A stretch of DNA of 64,000 nucleotides from Burkholderia mayonis (GCF_001523745.2 NZ_CP013386.1:1364001-1428000); one strand, 5' to 3'; counted from the stretch's first letter, positions 9,047 to 19,050 are shown. A program made the numbers and translations. Notes: generated by a model not told the origin, from the sequence alone.

Positions 9047-9859
9047 CTAAGCCTGCTTTTGCGCCGGCGCATCCATTTCCTTCGTGGCCGCCGTGTGATA
9101 GCCGAGCGATTCGGAGATCGTGAGCGCCGTGCGGCTCAACTGGCCGAGCCACGCGTCCTGCAGCCGGTCGGCGGGCGCAGACAGCGACAGCCCCGCGACG
9201 AGCTTGCCGGAATCGTCGTAGATGCCGGCCGCGATGCAGCGCACGCCGAGCTCCAGCTCTTCGTTGTCGCGTGCGCACGCCTGCTGGCGCACGAGCGTGA
9301 GTTCACGCTCGAGCTTCGGCAGATCGGTGATGCTGTTCTGTGTGTGGCCTGCGAGACCCGTGCGCGTCGCGTACGCGCGCACCCGGGATGTCTCGTCGGC
9401 CGCGAGGAACAGCTTGCCGACCGACGTCAGGTGCAGCGGCGCGCGGCCGCCGATCGCGCGGACGACCTGCATCCCCGAGCGCTCCGAATACGCGCGCTCG
9501 ATGTAGACGATCTCGTCGCCCTGGCGCACCGACAGGTTTACGGTCTGGCCCGTCAGCCTGTGCAGCTCGCGCATCGGCATCAGCGCGGCGTCGCGCACCG
9601 ACAGGCGCGCTTTCACGAGGTTGCCGAGCTCGAGGAGGCGCATGCCGAGCCGGTACGTGCCGGGGTCGGACCGGTCGACGAGACGGCAGGTCACCATGTC
9701 GTTCAGGATCCGGTGCGCGGTGGACGGGTGCAGTTCGGTGCGCTGCGCGAGTTCCTTCAGGCTGACCGGATCGCTGTGCGCGGCGAGCGCATCCAGGAGC
9801 CGCATCATCCGTTCGATCACTTGGATCGATGTCTTGGAATCCGGGTTCGGGTTGCTCAT
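9047..9859 (-). CDS. IclR family transcriptional regulator
   Basis: DNA-binding regulator, 270 aa. The N-terminal winged helix-turn-helix spans about residues 13-75 (SLKELAQRTELHPSTAHRIL is the recognition region). The C-terminal effector-binding IclR domain covers about residues 80-260 and has typical phrases (HLTSVGKLFLA; GVRCIAAGIYDDSGKLVAGLSLS). The gene is divergent from the lutAB-like genes, 181 bp between starts, so local control of them is a reasonable guess. The effector cannot be told from sequence. Confidence 0.9.
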   Translation of the reverse strand: MSNPNPDSKTSIQVIERMMRLLDALAAHSDPVSLKELAQRTELHPSTAHRILNDMVTCRLVDRSDPGTYRLGMRLLELGNLVKARLSVRDAALMPMRELHRLTGQTVNLSVRQGDEIVYIERAYSERSGMQVVRAIGGRAPLHLTSVGKLFLAADETSRVRAYATRTGLAGHTQNSITDLPKLERELTLVRQQACARDNEELELGVRCIAAGIYDDSGKLVAGLSLSAPADRLQDAWLGQLSRTALTISESLGYHTAATKEMDAPAQKQA

Positions 9860-10040
9860 CGTCAGAAATCGATTGCCGCATCAAATACCAATGCGGCGAT
9901 TGTATCTCGTATAGTGAAAAAAGCGAACGGTGTTCGAGGAAGTCCTCGCTCGGGGCCGTGGCGGAGTCTCTTTGCGGCGCGGCGTTAGTCTCGCCGCGCA
10001 AACGGCGGATAATGAGCGCCGTTTTCTCGAAGGATTGGCT

Positions 10041-10763
10041 ATGCGAGTCGGTTTGTTCGTCACGTGCCTCGTCGACCTGATGCGGCCCGAAATCGGTTTT
10101 TCGGCACTCAAGCTGCTGAAGCAGGCGGGCTGCGAGGTCGTCGTGCCGCCCGCGCAGACTTGCTGCGGCCAGCCCGCGTACAACTCGGGCGAACGCGCGC
10201 TTGCGCGCGATCTCGCCGAGAAGACGCTGCGCGAGTTCGAGCAGTTCGACTACGTCGTCGTGCCGTCGGGCTCGTGCGGCGGGATGATTCGCGTCCATTA
10301 CGGCGATCTCTTTCGCGACGATCCCGAGCTGATGGCGCGCTACGGGCGCCTGCGCACGAAGGTCTACGAACTGACCGATTTCCTCGTCAACGTCGCGCAG
10401 GTGAAGCTCGAGCCGGGCGAGTTCAAGGGGCCCGTCACGTACCACGATTCCTGCTCGGGCCTGCGCGAGCTCGGCGTGAAGGCGCAGCCGCGCGCGCTTC
10501 TCGCGCAGCGCGGCGTCGCCGTCGACGAGATGAAGGACTGCGAGCACTGCTGCGGCTTCGGCGGCACATTCGCGGTGAAGTACGGCAACATCTCGACCGC
10601 GATCGTCGACGAGAAATGCGCGAACGTGCGCGCGACGGGCGCTCCGGCCGTCGTGCTCGGCGATCTCGGCTGCATGCTGAACATCGAGGGCCGCCTGCGC
10701 CGCACGGGCGATCGCGACACGCGCGTGCTGCACGTCGCGCAGGTGCTCGCGGGAGACGTCTGA
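10041..10763 (+). CDS. lutA: LutA/YkgE-type (Fe-S)-binding oxidoreductase subunit
   Basis: CCG-domain protein of the L-lactate utilisation (LutABC) type, 240 aa. It begins MRVGLFVTCLVDLMRPEIGF and carries two cysteine-rich CCG motifs (QTCCGQPAYNSG and CEHCCGFGGTFAVKYG) that bind Fe-S clusters or act as heterodisulfide-reductase-like sites. The start at 10041 has AAGGA 6 nt upstream. lutB follows after 76 bp. An IclR regulator is divergent. Confidence 0.88.
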   Translation: MRVGLFVTCLVDLMRPEIGFSALKLLKQAGCEVVVPPAQTCCGQPAYNSGERALARDLAEKTLREFEQFDYVVVPSGSCGGMIRVHYGDLFRDDPELMARYGRLRTKVYELTDFLVNVAQVKLEPGEFKGPVTYHDSCSGLRELGVKAQPRALLAQRGVAVDEMKDCEHCCGFGGTFAVKYGNISTAIVDEKCANVRATGAPAVVLGDLGCMLNIEGRLRRTGDRDTRVLHVAQVLAGDV

Positions 10764-10839
10764 CGCCACCGGCGATCCGCCGCGCCGTTGGACGCACGAT
10801 CGAGAACCACGACGAGAACCACGAACCCCACGAGCCGCC

Positions 10840-12267
10840 ATGCAAGTTCAATCGATGCACTTCAAGGCGCGCGCGGGCGAAAAGCTCGCCGATCCGCGCC
10901 TGCAGGAAAACCTCAAGAGGCTGTCGACAAAATTCGTATCGGGGCGCGCGGAAGCGGTCACGCAGATCGACTTCGTCGCGACGCGCGCAGAGCTGAAGGC
11001 GCGCCGCAATCGCGCGCTTGATCAGCTCGACATATGGCTCGAGATGTTCGAGCGCGAGGCGGCGCGGCGCGGAACGACCGTGTTGTACGCGGAGACGACG
11101 GCCGACGCGGCGAAGCTCGTCGCGGACATCGCGCGCCGGCACGGCGTGAAGAAGGTCATCAAGACGAAATCGATGGTGACCGAGGAGGCGAACCTCAACG
11201 CGGTGCTCGGCCAGCTCGGCGTGCAATCGATCGAGACCGATCTCGGCGAATACATCCTGCAGATCAACGACAACGAGCCGCCGAGCCACATCATCGCGCC
11301 AGTGTTGCATCGGGACAAGGAGGAGGTCGCCGAGTTGTTTGCGAAGACGCACGGGCGGCCGCGCCTGACCGAAATCCCGGAGATGACCCGCGAGGCGCGC
11401 GAGGTGCTGCGCCCCCATTTCCTGTCGGCGGACATGGGCGTGACAGGCGGCAACTTCGTGATCGCGGAGACGGGCTCCGTCGTGCTCGTGACGAACGAGG
11501 GCAACGAAGGGATGTGCACGGTGCTGCCGCGCGTGCACGTCGCAGTAACGGGGATCGAGAAGGTTCTGCCGACGCTCGAGGATCTGGCGACTGCGATGCG
11601 TCTCTTGCCGCGCTCCGCAACCGGGCAGAAGACGTCGAACTACTTCTCGCTGCTGACGGGCGTGCGCGCCGACGGCGACGAGGACGGGCCCGAGCATTCG
11701 TACGTCGTGCTCGTCGACGGCGGCCGCAGCGGGCTCATCGGCGGCGAGTTCCAGGAGATGCTGCGCTGCATACGCTGCGGCGCGTGCATGAACCATTGCC
11801 CGGTGTATCAGAAGGTGGGCGGACACACTTACGGCTGGGTGTATCCGGGGCCGATGGGCTCGGTGCTGACGCCGAGCTACGTCGGGCTCGACCAGGCGCT
11901 CGACCTGCCGCAGGCGGCGACGCTCTGCGGCGAGTGCGACAGCGTCTGTCCGGTCGGCATCCCGATTTCTGGCCTGCTGCGCAAGCTGCGCGAGAAGCAG
12001 GTCGAGCGGCGCCTGCGGCCGTTGCACGAGCGGGCGGGGCTCGCCGCGTGGGGCTTCTTCGCGCGGCGACCGACGCTTTACGCGCTCGCGACGAAGCTCG
12101 CGGTCCGCGTGCTCGAGCGCGCGGGCGGCGCGACAGGTGTGCTCAGGCGGTTCCCGTTCGCGCGTGGCTGGACCGATACGCGCGACATCCCGGCGCCCGC
12201 CGGCAGGACGTTCCGCGAACTGTACGCGGCGTCGCGCACGCATCTCGACCATTCGTCGACGTCTTGA
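10840..12267 (+). CDS. lutB: LutB/YkgF-type iron-sulfur protein
   Basis: Fe-S electron-transfer subunit of the lactate-oxidising LutABC type, 475 aa. An N-terminal LUD domain (about residues 60-300, including GGNFVIAETGSVVLVTNEGN) is followed by two 4Fe-4S motifs, CIRCGACMNHCPVY and CGECDSVCPVGIPI. The C-terminal region is typical of the LldF/LutB family. The usual third subunit LutC is not adjacent; a small exported protein comes next instead. Family assignment is firm; the lactate role is by analogy. Confidence 0.9.
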   Translation: MQVQSMHFKARAGEKLADPRLQENLKRLSTKFVSGRAEAVTQIDFVATRAELKARRNRALDQLDIWLEMFEREAARRGTTVLYAETTADAAKLVADIARRHGVKKVIKTKSMVTEEANLNAVLGQLGVQSIETDLGEYILQINDNEPPSHIIAPVLHRDKEEVAELFAKTHGRPRLTEIPEMTREAREVLRPHFLSADMGVTGGNFVIAETGSVVLVTNEGNEGMCTVLPRVHVAVTGIEKVLPTLEDLATAMRLLPRSATGQKTSNYFSLLTGVRADGDEDGPEHSYVVLVDGGRSGLIGGEFQEMLRCIRCGACMNHCPVYQKVGGHTYGWVYPGPMGSVLTPSYVGLDQALDLPQAATLCGECDSVCPVGIPISGLLRKLREKQVERRLRPLHERAGLAAWGFFARRPTLYALATKLAVRVLERAGGATGVLRRFPFARGWTDTRDIPAPAGRTFRELYAASRTHLDHSSTS

Positions 12268-12444
12268 TTTGACCGTGCGCAAGCACGTCGCGCGCGGGCC
12301 GGGAACGCCGCGCGTCGTGACTGTTCATCGAGGGGCAACACTGCGTTCGCTATTCGTGGATTTATCTCGATAGGTGCGATCTATAGAATCTCGACATGTC
12401 AGCATTGGGCGACGCCCAGTGCACCAGCCGAGAGAGGTCGCATC

Positions 12445-12669
12445 ATGAGAAAGACAATATCGATGTACTGGCCGCTTGCGATCGTCGTGCCGCTCGCCGC
12501 CGCTTACCTGTGCCTGTCCGAAGCCGCGCCGCAGCGCGTGCCCGCGGTCGCGCGCGATGCGTCGGCCGAACTCGCGCGCGCGGTGTCGTACGGGCTCGTC
12601 GACGACGCGTCGCAGGCGCTGCCGGTCGCGTCGCACGGCGCGCCGCTCGCCAGCGCGAAGGCGTTGTGA
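12445..12669 (+). CDS. Small exported or membrane-anchored protein of unknown function
   Basis: 74 aa. The N-terminus MRKTISMYWPLAIVVPLAAAYLCLS is a basic start plus a hydrophobic helix (signal peptide or anchor), followed by an Ala/Val/Asp-rich 45-residue tail. A GAGAGAGGT-like Shine-Dalgarno lies upstream and codon use is Burkholderia-like. No family recognised. It occupies the place where lutC would be but is unrelated to it. Confidence 0.55.
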   Translation: MRKTISMYWPLAIVVPLAAAYLCLSEAAPQRVPAVARDASAELARAVSYGLVDDASQALPVASHGAPLASAKAL

Positions 12670-12707
12670 AGCCGGATCTGCCGCAAGCGGGAATCGGTGT
12701 GCTTTTG

Positions 12708-12713
12708 TATAAT
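12708..12713 (+). promoter_or_regulatory. Candidate -10 element upstream of the tyrosine phosphatase gene
   Basis: A perfect TATAAT 47 bp upstream of the ATG at 12761. No good -35 hexamer was seen at the expected spacing. Confidence 0.4.
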
Positions 12714-12760
12714 GGCACGTTACTCATCCGAGCGGTTCGCCGCGATTTTCTGGCCGCGTG

Positions 12761-13240
12761 ATGAAAAGCGTCGCGATCTGTTTCGTCTGCCTCGGCAACA
12801 TCTGCCGCTCGCCTACCGCTGAAGGTGTGATGCGTCATCAGGTGGCGGCCGCGGGGCTCGACGAAGCAATCGTGGTCGATTCGGCCGGCACCGGCGACTG
12901 GCACGTCGGCGACGCGCCCGACGTACGCGCGCAGCAGGCCGCACAGGCACGGGGCTACGACCTGTCGGCGCTACGCGCGCGGCAGATCGGTCGGGCGGAT
13001 TTCGAGCGCTTCGATCTCGTGCTCGCGATGGATTCCGCCAATCTCGCCGAATTGCACAAGCGTTGCCCGCCGCAATATCAGGGCAAGATCCGGCTGCTGA
13101 TGGAATATGCGAGCGACGCGTCGGCGCGCGAAATCGCCGATCCGTATTTCGGCGGCGCGCGCGGCTTCGAGCAGGTGCTCGATCAGTGCGAGGACGCGTG
13201 CCGCGGCCTCCTCGAAAGCTTGCGTGAAACGGCGCGCTGA
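12761..13240 (+). CDS. Low-molecular-weight protein-tyrosine phosphatase
   Basis: Cytoplasmic LMW-PTP, 159 aa. The active-site P-loop CLGNICRS (C10 to R16) sits at the N-terminus, and the general-acid Asp is in DPYFGG (D127). Both are in family-standard positions. ATG 12761 is preferred over the GTG one codon upstream. It lies 101 bp ahead of the isc operon but has its own promoter candidate. In other bacteria such enzymes dephosphorylate tyrosine kinases of polysaccharide export; no such genes are nearby, so the substrate is open. Confidence 0.93.
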   Translation: MKSVAICFVCLGNICRSPTAEGVMRHQVAAAGLDEAIVVDSAGTGDWHVGDAPDVRAQQAAQARGYDLSALRARQIGRADFERFDLVLAMDSANLAELHKRCPPQYQGKIRLLMEYASDASAREIADPYFGGARGFEQVLDQCEDACRGLLESLRETAR

Positions 13241-13272
13241 AGCGCCGCATACAACCCCTTTTAGGAGCAGGG

Positions 13273-13324
13273 ATACTTGACTAAATTGGTCAAATATTTA
13301 TACTTGACCAAAATCGTCAAGATT
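13273..13324 (+). promoter_or_regulatory. Two tandem type-1 IscR-binding-site candidates
   Basis: Two 25-bp sites, 13273-13297 and 13300-13324, both start ATACTTGAC and carry GTCAA in the second half, matching the type-1 IscR consensus (ATASYYGACTRWWWYRGTCRRSTAT). They lie 17-69 bp upstream of the iscR ATG. This fits autorepression of the isc operon by [2Fe-2S]-IscR. The sites are seen; binding is inferred. Confidence 0.8.
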
Positions 13325-13341
13325 GCTGCCCATTCAATACC

Positions 13342-13881
13342 ATGAGACTCACCACAAAAGGCCGTTTCGCCGTCACGGCGATGATCGACTTGGCGCTGCG
13401 CCAGGAGCAAGGCCCGGTGACGCTTGCAGGCATCAGCCAGCGCCAGCGGATTTCGCTCTCCTACCTCGAGCAATTGTTCGGCAAGCTGCGCCGGCACGAA
13501 ATCGTCGAATCGGTCCGCGGGCCGGGCGGCGGCTACAACCTCGCGCGCCGCGCGCAGGACGTGACGGTCGCCGACATCATCATCGCGGTCGACGAGCCGC
13601 TCGATGCGACCCAATGCGGCGGCAAGGGCGCGTGCGAAGGCACGAAGCAGCCCGACGGCCATTGCATGACGCACGAGCTCTGGTCGACGCTGAACCAGAA
13701 AATGGTCGAATACCTCGATTCGGTGTCGCTGCAGGATCTCGTCGATCAGCAGCGCGCCCGCGAAGGAACGCCCGCCGTGCTGCGCGACAAGCGCAAGCCG
13801 GAGTCCGTCGCGGCGAGCGTCGAGCCGGTCCGCACGGTCCCGCTCGGTCCGAATTCGGTTTTCAACATCGCAAGCTCATGA
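13342..13881 (+). CDS. iscR: Fe-S cluster-sensing regulator IscR (Rrf2 family)
   Basis: Transcriptional repressor/activator that senses Fe-S status through a [2Fe-2S] cluster, 179 aa. The N-terminal winged helix (MRLTTKGRFAVTAMIDLAL; recognition helix LSYLEQLFGKLRR) is followed by the cluster ligands C92, C98, C108 and H111. The spacing between the second and third Cys is four residues longer than in E. coli IscR (C92/C98/C104). A 45-residue tail after the domain is not conserved. First gene of the isc operon. Confidence 0.95.
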   Translation: MRLTTKGRFAVTAMIDLALRQEQGPVTLAGISQRQRISLSYLEQLFGKLRRHEIVESVRGPGGGYNLARRAQDVTVADIIIAVDEPLDATQCGGKGACEGTKQPDGHCMTHELWSTLNQKMVEYLDSVSLQDLVDQQRAREGTPAVLRDKRKPESVAASVEPVRTVPLGPNSVFNIASS

Positions 13882-13949
13882 TTGCCGCGCACTGAACGCG
13901 GCCAGCACAACGAATAGTCCCCGCACTGAACGCATATCCGGAGCGATAG

Positions 13950-15173
13950 ATGAACAACGAGATCCCCCACCTGCCCATCTACATGGACTACAGCGCGACG
14001 ACGCCCGTCGATCCGCGCGTCGTAGACAAGATGGTGCCGTATCTGCGCGAGCAGTTCGGCAACCCGGCGTCCCGCAGCCACGCATACGGCTGGGACGCGG
14101 AGCGCGCGGTCGAAGAGGCGCGCGAGCAGGTGGCGGCACTCGTCAATGCCGACCCGCGCGAAATCATCTGGACGTCCGGCGCGACCGAATCCGACAACCT
14201 CGCGATCAAGGGCGCCGCGCACTTCTACCAAGGCAAGGGCAAGCACATCGTCACGGTGAAGACCGAGCACAAGGCGGTGCTCGACACGTGCCGCGAGCTC
14301 GAGCGCGAAGGCTTCGAAGTGACCTATCTGGACGTGAAGGACGATGGCCTCGTCGACCTCGACGTGTTCAAGGCCGCGCTGCGCCCGGACACGATCCTCG
14401 TGTCGGTGATGCATGTGAACAACGAGATCGGCGTGATCCAGGACATCGCGACGATCGGCGAGATCTGCCGCGAGAAGGGCATCATTTTCCACGTTGACGG
14501 CGCGCAGGCGACGGGCAAGGTCGAGATCGATCTCGCGAAGCTGAAGGTCGACCTGATGTCGTTCTCCGCGCACAAGACCTACGGCCCGAAGGGCATCGGC
14601 GCCCTCTACGTGCGCCGCAAGCCGCGCGTGCGCATCGAGGCGCAGATGCACGGCGGCGGCCACGAGCGCGGCATGCGCTCGGGCACGCTGCCGACGCACC
14701 AGATCGTCGGCATGGGCGAAGCGTTCCGCATCGCGCGCGAAGAGATGGCGACCGAGAACGAGCGCATCCGGATGCTGCGCGACAAGCTGCTGCGCGGCCT
14801 GTCGGAAATCGAGGAAACCTACGTGAACGGCGACCTCGACCACCGCATCCCGCACAACCTGAACATCAGCTTCAATTTCGTCGAAGGCGAGTCGCTGATC
14901 ATGGCGATCAAGGACGTCGCGGTGTCGTCGGGCTCCGCGTGCACGTCGGCGTCGCTCGAGCCGTCGTACGTGCTGCGTGCGCTCGGCCGCAACGACGAGC
15001 TCGCGCACAGCTCGATCCGCTTCACGGTCGGCCGCTTCACGACGGAGCAGGAAGTCGACTACGTGATCGATCTGCTGAAGGGCAAGATCGCGAAGCTGCG
15101 CGATTTGTCGCCGCTTTGGGAAATGCATCAGGACGGCATCGATCTGTCGACGATCGAATGGGCGGCGCACTGA
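13950..15173 (+). CDS. iscS: Cysteine desulfurase IscS
   Basis: PLP-dependent enzyme that takes sulfur from L-cysteine and passes it to IscU, 407 aa. PLP lysine K209 is in [12 protein letters not shown]. The catalytic loop Cys is C331 in [20 protein letters not shown]. Start at 13950 with GGAG upstream. Second gene of the isc operon, 68 bp after iscR. Confidence 0.97.
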   Translation: MNNEIPHLPIYMDYSATTPVDPRVVDKMVPYLREQFGNPASRSHAYGWDAERAVEEAREQVAALVNADPREIIWTSGATESDNLAIKGAAHFYQGKGKHIVTVKTEHKAVLDTCRELEREGFEVTYLDVKDDGLVDLDVFKAALRPDTILVSVMHVNNEIGVIQDIATIGEICREKGIIFHVDGAQATGKVEIDLAKLKVDLMSFSAHKTYGPKGIGALYVRRKPRVRIEAQMHGGGHERGMRSGTLPTHQIVGMGEAFRIAREEMATENERIRMLRDKLLRGLSEIEETYVNGDLDHRIPHNLNISFNFVEGESLIMAIKDVAVSSGSACTSASLEPSYVLRALGRNDELAHSSIRFTVGRFTTEQEVDYVIDLLKGKIAKLRDLSPLWEMHQDGIDLSTIEWAAH

Positions 15174-15238
15174 GCGCAGCGACTTTATTCGCGGGCGCCC
15201 GAGCGCCGCGCAGACGAAACGAAGCAAGGAGTTTGATC

Positions 15239-15646
15239 ATGTCTTACAGCAACAAGGTTCTGGATCACTACGAAAACCCGCGTAACGTCGGTTCGTTCTC
15301 GAAGGACGACGACGCGGTCGGCACCGGCATGGTCGGCGCGCCCGCGTGCGGCGACGTGATGAAGCTGCAGATTCGCGTCGGCGAAAACGGCGTGATCGAG
15401 GACGCGAAGTTCAAGACCTACGGCTGCGGCTCGGCGATCGCGTCGAGCTCGCTCGTGACCGAATGGGTGAAGGGCAAGACGCTCGACGAAGCGCTCTCGA
15501 TCAAGAACACGCAGATCGCCGAAGAGCTCGCGCTGCCGCCCGTGAAGATCCACTGCTCGATCCTCGCCGAGGACGCGATCAAGGCGGCCGTGGCCGACTA
15601 CAAGAAGCGTCACGACGGCGCTGAAGACGGCAAGGTCGCCGCGTAA
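15239..15646 (+). CDS. iscU: Fe-S cluster scaffold IscU
   Basis: Scaffold on which [2Fe-2S]/[4Fe-4S] clusters are built, 135 aa. The three cluster cysteines are present (C37 in GAPACGDVM, C63 in TYGCGSAIA, C106 in KIHCSIL). LPPVK (99-103), the motif recognised by HscA, precedes C106. Start at 15239 with an AAGGAG upstream. Confidence 0.97.
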   Translation: MSYSNKVLDHYENPRNVGSFSKDDDAVGTGMVGAPACGDVMKLQIRVGENGVIEDAKFKTYGCGSAIASSSLVTEWVKGKTLDEALSIKNTQIAEELALPPVKIHCSILAEDAIKAAVADYKKRHDGAEDGKVAA

Positions 15647-15730
15647 GCGGTGCCGCGGGTTCGACGGACGTCGATGGTTTTGGTTTAGACGCATGACGCA
15701 CGGGGCTCGCTCCGTGCGACCAGGGACATT

Positions 15731-16054
15731 ATGGCTATCACACTGACCGAAAAGGCTGCGCAACACGTGCAGAAGTATCTGACGCGGCGCGGCAAGGGGC
15801 TGGGCCTGCGGCTCGGCGTGCGCACGACCGGCTGCTCGGGCCTCGCGTACAAGCTCGAGTACGTCGACGATTTCGCCGTCGAGGATCAGGTGTTCGAAAG
15901 CCATGGCGTGAAGGTTTTCGTCGACCCGAAGAGCCTCGCGTACATCGACGGCACCGAGCTCGACTTCGCGCGCGAGGGATTGAACGAGGGATTCAGGTTC
16001 AACAACCCGAACGTGAAGGACGAGTGCGGCTGCGGCGAATCGTTCCGCGTGTGA
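15731..16054 (+). CDS. iscA: A-type Fe-S carrier IscA
   Basis: A-type iron-sulfur carrier, 107 aa, with the three conserved cysteines C35 (TTGCSGLAY), C99 and C101 (DECGCGESF). It receives or delivers clusters after IscU. It lies 84 bp after iscU and is followed by a hairpin with five T before hscB. Confidence 0.95.
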   Translation: MAITLTEKAAQHVQKYLTRRGKGLGLRLGVRTTGCSGLAYKLEYVDDFAVEDQVFESHGVKVFVDPKSLAYIDGTELDFAREGLNEGFRFNNPNVKDECGCGESFRV

Positions 16055-16080
16055 CGGCTGATCCGCGTGAGGCGGGCAAG

Positions 16081-16102
16081 GGGCGGCGCGGGCCGCCTTT
16101 TT
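16081..16102 (+). terminator. Terminator-like hairpin between iscA and hscB
   Basis: GGCGGC (16082-16087) and GCCGCC (16092-16097) form a GC stem followed by TTTTT (16098-16102). It sits inside the isc operon, so it may cause partial termination or stabilise the upstream mRNA. Strength is not testable here. Confidence 0.5.
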
Positions 16103-16170
16103 AATGGGCGGCATATCGGTCCACGTCGTGCCGCAGTCGACAACGAGTTGAGCGCTACAGCTACTACGCG

Positions 16171-16698
16171 ATGGTTTCGCTGAAAGACAGCCACTTCGAT
16201 CTCTTTCGCCTGCCGGTGCAATTCGCGCTCGACGAGCATGCGCTCGACGCCGCGTACCGCACCGTGCAGTCGCAGGTGCACCCGGATCGCTTCGCCGCGG
16301 CGGGCGACGCGCAAAAGCGCATCGCGATGCAATGGGCGACGCGCGCGAACGAGGCGTATCAGACGCTGCGCGATCCGCTCAAGCGGGCGACGTACTTGCT
16401 GACGCTGCGCGGCGTCGACGTCGGCGCCGAGAACAATACGGCGATGGAGCCGGCGTTCCTGATGCAGCAGATGGAGTGGCGCGAGCGCATCGAGGATGCG
16501 GCGGCCGCGAAGAACGTCGTCGAGCTCGACGCGCTCCTCGCCGAAATGCGCGACGAGCGTCGCGCGCGCCTCGCGAAGCTGGGGGCGCTGCTCGACAGCG
16601 GCTCGGACCAGGGCGCGGCGGAAGCCGTGCGGCAGCTGATGTTCGTCGAGCGCGTGTCGACCGAGATCGGCGCTCAGATCGAGCGCCTCGAACACTAA
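16171..16698 (+). CDS. hscB: Co-chaperone HscB (J-protein)
   Basis: J-domain co-chaperone that brings IscU to HscA and stimulates its ATPase, 175 aa. The HPD motif is at residues 37-39 (QVHPDRF), and the C-terminal helical domain (about residues 95-170) is the IscU-binding region. The gene precedes hscA by 56 bp. Confidence 0.95.
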   Translation: MVSLKDSHFDLFRLPVQFALDEHALDAAYRTVQSQVHPDRFAAAGDAQKRIAMQWATRANEAYQTLRDPLKRATYLLTLRGVDVGAENNTAMEPAFLMQQMEWRERIEDAAAAKNVVELDALLAEMRDERRARLAKLGALLDSGSDQGAAEAVRQLMFVERVSTEIGAQIERLEH

Positions 16699-16754
16699 CC
16701 GCGCGCGTGACGCACGCGATGCAAGCGGGGCTTCGGCCCTCATCGAACACACAG

Positions 16755-18623
16755 ATGGCTTTACTGCAAATTTCCGAACCCGGCATGGCGCCCGCGCCGC
16801 ATCAGCGGCGCCTCGCCGTCGGCATCGACCTCGGCACGACGAATTCGCTCGTCGCCGCGGTGCGCAACAGCATCCCGGAAGCGCTGCCCGACGACGCGGG
16901 CCGCGTGCTGCTGCCGTCCGTCGTCCGCTACCTCGAGAAGGGCGGCCGGCGGATCGGTCACACCGCGAAGGAAGAGGCGGCGCTCGATCCGCGCAACACG
17001 ATTGTGTCGGTCAAGCGCTTCATGGGGCGCGGCAAGGTGGAAGTCGAAGGCGCGGCGAACGCGCCGTACGAATTCGTCGATGCGCCCGGCATGGTGCAGA
17101 TCCGCACGGTCGACGGCGTGAAGAGCCCGGTCGAGGTGTCGGCGGAGATTCTCGCGACGCTGCGCCAACGTGCCGAGGACACGCTCGGCGACGAGCTCGT
17201 CGGCGCGGTGATCACGGTGCCCGCGTACTTCGACGATGCGCAGCGCCAGGCGACGAAGGATGCCGCGCGGCTCGCGGGCCTGAACGTGCTGCGCCTGCTG
17301 AACGAGCCGACCGCGGCCGCGATCGCGTACGGGCTCGACAATGGTTCGGAAGGCCTCTACGCGGTCTACGACCTCGGCGGCGGCACGTTCGACCTGTCGA
17401 TCCTGAAGCTCACGAAGGGCGTGTTCGAAGTGCTCGCGGCGGGCGGCGATTCCGCGCTCGGCGGCGACGATTTCGATCACGCGCTGTTCGCGCACGTGCT
17501 CGCGCAGGCCGGCATCGACGCGGAGACGCTCGCGCCCGAAGACGTGCGCCTGCTGCTCGATCGCGTGCGCAGCGCGAAGGAAGCGCTGTCTGCAATGCAG
17601 GAGACGCACCTCGACGTGAAGCTGTCGACGGGCACGAAGCTCGTGCAGACGGTCACGCGCGATGCATTCGCCGCGCTCGTCGAGCCGCTCGTGCAGCGCA
17701 CGCTGACGCCGACCCGCAAGGCGCTGCGCGACGCGCAGGTGACGCCCGCCGACATCAAGGGCGTCGTGCTCGTCGGCGGCGCGACGCGCATGCCGGTGAT
17801 CCGCGACGCGGTCGCGAAATTCTTCGGCCAGCCGCCGCTCGTCAATCTCGATCCGGATCAGGTGGTCGCGCTCGGCGCGGCGATCCAGGCGGATCTGCTC
17901 GCCGGCAACCGCAGCGGCGGCGACGACTGGCTGCTGCTCGACGTGATCCCGCTGTCGCTCGGCGTCGAGACGATGGGCGGTCTCGTCGAGAAGATCATCC
18001 CGCGCAACTCGACGATCCCCGTCGCGCGCGCGCAGGAATTCACGACGTTCAAGGACGGCCAGACCGCAATGGCGATCCACGTCGTGCAGGGCGAGCGCGA
18101 GCTCGTATCCGACTGTCGCTCGCTCGCTCGCTTCGAGCTGCGCGGCATTCCGCCGATGGCGGCGGGCGCCGCGCGGATTCGCGTGACCTATCAGGTCGAT
18201 GCGGACGGTCTCCTGTCGGTGTTCGCGCGCGAGCAGCACTCGGGCGTCGAGGCGTCGGTCGTCGTGAAGCCGTCGTACGGCCTCGGCGACGACGACATCG
18301 CGCGGATGCTCGAGGACAGCTTCAAGACGGCCGAGGTCGACATGCGCGCGCGCGCGCTGCGCGAGGCGCAGGTCGAGGCGCAGCGCCTCGTCGAGGCGAC
18401 GGAGGTGGCGCTCGCCGCCGACGGCGATCTGCTCGACGCGAACGAGCGCACGACGGTCGACGGCCTCGTCTCGTCGCTGCGCGCGCTCGCGACGAGCGAC
18501 GACACGAACGCAATCGATGCGGCGACGAAGGCGCTCGCCGAGGGCACCGACGACTTCGCGGCGCGCCGGATGGACAAGAGCATCAAGCGGGCGCTTGCCG
18601 GCCGCAAGCTCGACGAGATCTGA
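16755..18623 (+). CDS. hscA: Hsp70-type chaperone HscA
   Basis: Specialised Hsp70 that releases clusters from IscU, 622 aa. The nucleotide-binding domain begins [12 protein letters not shown] and has the [13 protein letters not shown] and [13 protein letters not shown] phosphate-loop motifs. The substrate-binding domain follows after the [14 protein letters not shown] linker. The upstream frame is open but ATG 16755 gives the family length (E. coli HscA is 616 aa). Confidence 0.96.
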   Translation: MALLQISEPGMAPAPHQRRLAVGIDLGTTNSLVAAVRNSIPEALPDDAGRVLLPSVVRYLEKGGRRIGHTAKEEAALDPRNTIVSVKRFMGRGKVEVEGAANAPYEFVDAPGMVQIRTVDGVKSPVEVSAEILATLRQRAEDTLGDELVGAVITVPAYFDDAQRQATKDAARLAGLNVLRLLNEPTAAAIAYGLDNGSEGLYAVYDLGGGTFDLSILKLTKGVFEVLAAGGDSALGGDDFDHALFAHVLAQAGIDAETLAPEDVRLLLDRVRSAKEALSAMQETHLDVKLSTGTKLVQTVTRDAFAALVEPLVQRTLTPTRKALRDAQVTPADIKGVVLVGGATRMPVIRDAVAKFFGQPPLVNLDPDQVVALGAAIQADLLAGNRSGGDDWLLLDVIPLSLGVETMGGLVEKIIPRNSTIPVARAQEFTTFKDGQTAMAIHVVQGERELVSDCRSLARFELRGIPPMAAGAARIRVTYQVDADGLLSVFAREQHSGVEASVVVKPSYGLGDDDIARMLEDSFKTAEVDMRARALREAQVEAQRLVEATEVALAADGDLLDANERTTVDGLVSSLRALATSDDTNAIDAATKALAEGTDDFAARRMDKSIKRALAGRKLDEI

Positions 18624-18690
18624 AAACGAACTGCGCCGCGCGGCCGAACGGCCGCCGGCGCAGCGCACTGGCTGAACGAACGGAACGAAC

Positions 18691-19032
18691 ATGCCTCAAC
18701 TCGTAGTACTGCCGCACGTCGAATTGTGCCCGGACGGCGCGGTGATCGATGCCGTGCCCGGCAAGAGCATCTGCGACAACCTGCTCGACAACGGCGTCGA
18801 GATCGAGCACGCGTGCGAGAAGTCGTGCGCGTGCACGACGTGCCACGTGATCATTCGCGAAGGCTTCAACGACCTGGAACCGTCCGAGGAAGACGAGGAC
18901 GACCTGCTCGACAAGGCGTGGGGCCTCGAGCCGACGTCGCGCCTGTCGTGCCAGGCGATCGTGAAGGAAGACGTGGATCTGGTGGTCGAGATTCCGAAGT
19001 ACTCGATCAACCACGCGAAAGAAAATCACTGA
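18691..19032 (+). CDS. fdx: Isc-type [2Fe-2S] ferredoxin
   Basis: Adrenodoxin-type ferredoxin that supplies electrons for cluster assembly, 113 aa. The ligand set C42, C48, C51 and C87 is present, plus the conserved extra C46 (HACEKSCACTTCH). It ends SINHAKENH. Seventh gene of the isc operon. Confidence 0.96.
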   Translation: MPQLVVLPHVELCPDGAVIDAVPGKSICDNLLDNGVEIEHACEKSCACTTCHVIIREGFNDLEPSEEDEDDLLDKAWGLEPTSRLSCQAIVKEDVDLVVEIPKYSINHAKENH

Positions 19033-19050
19033 CGGCGAGGAGGTTCGACG

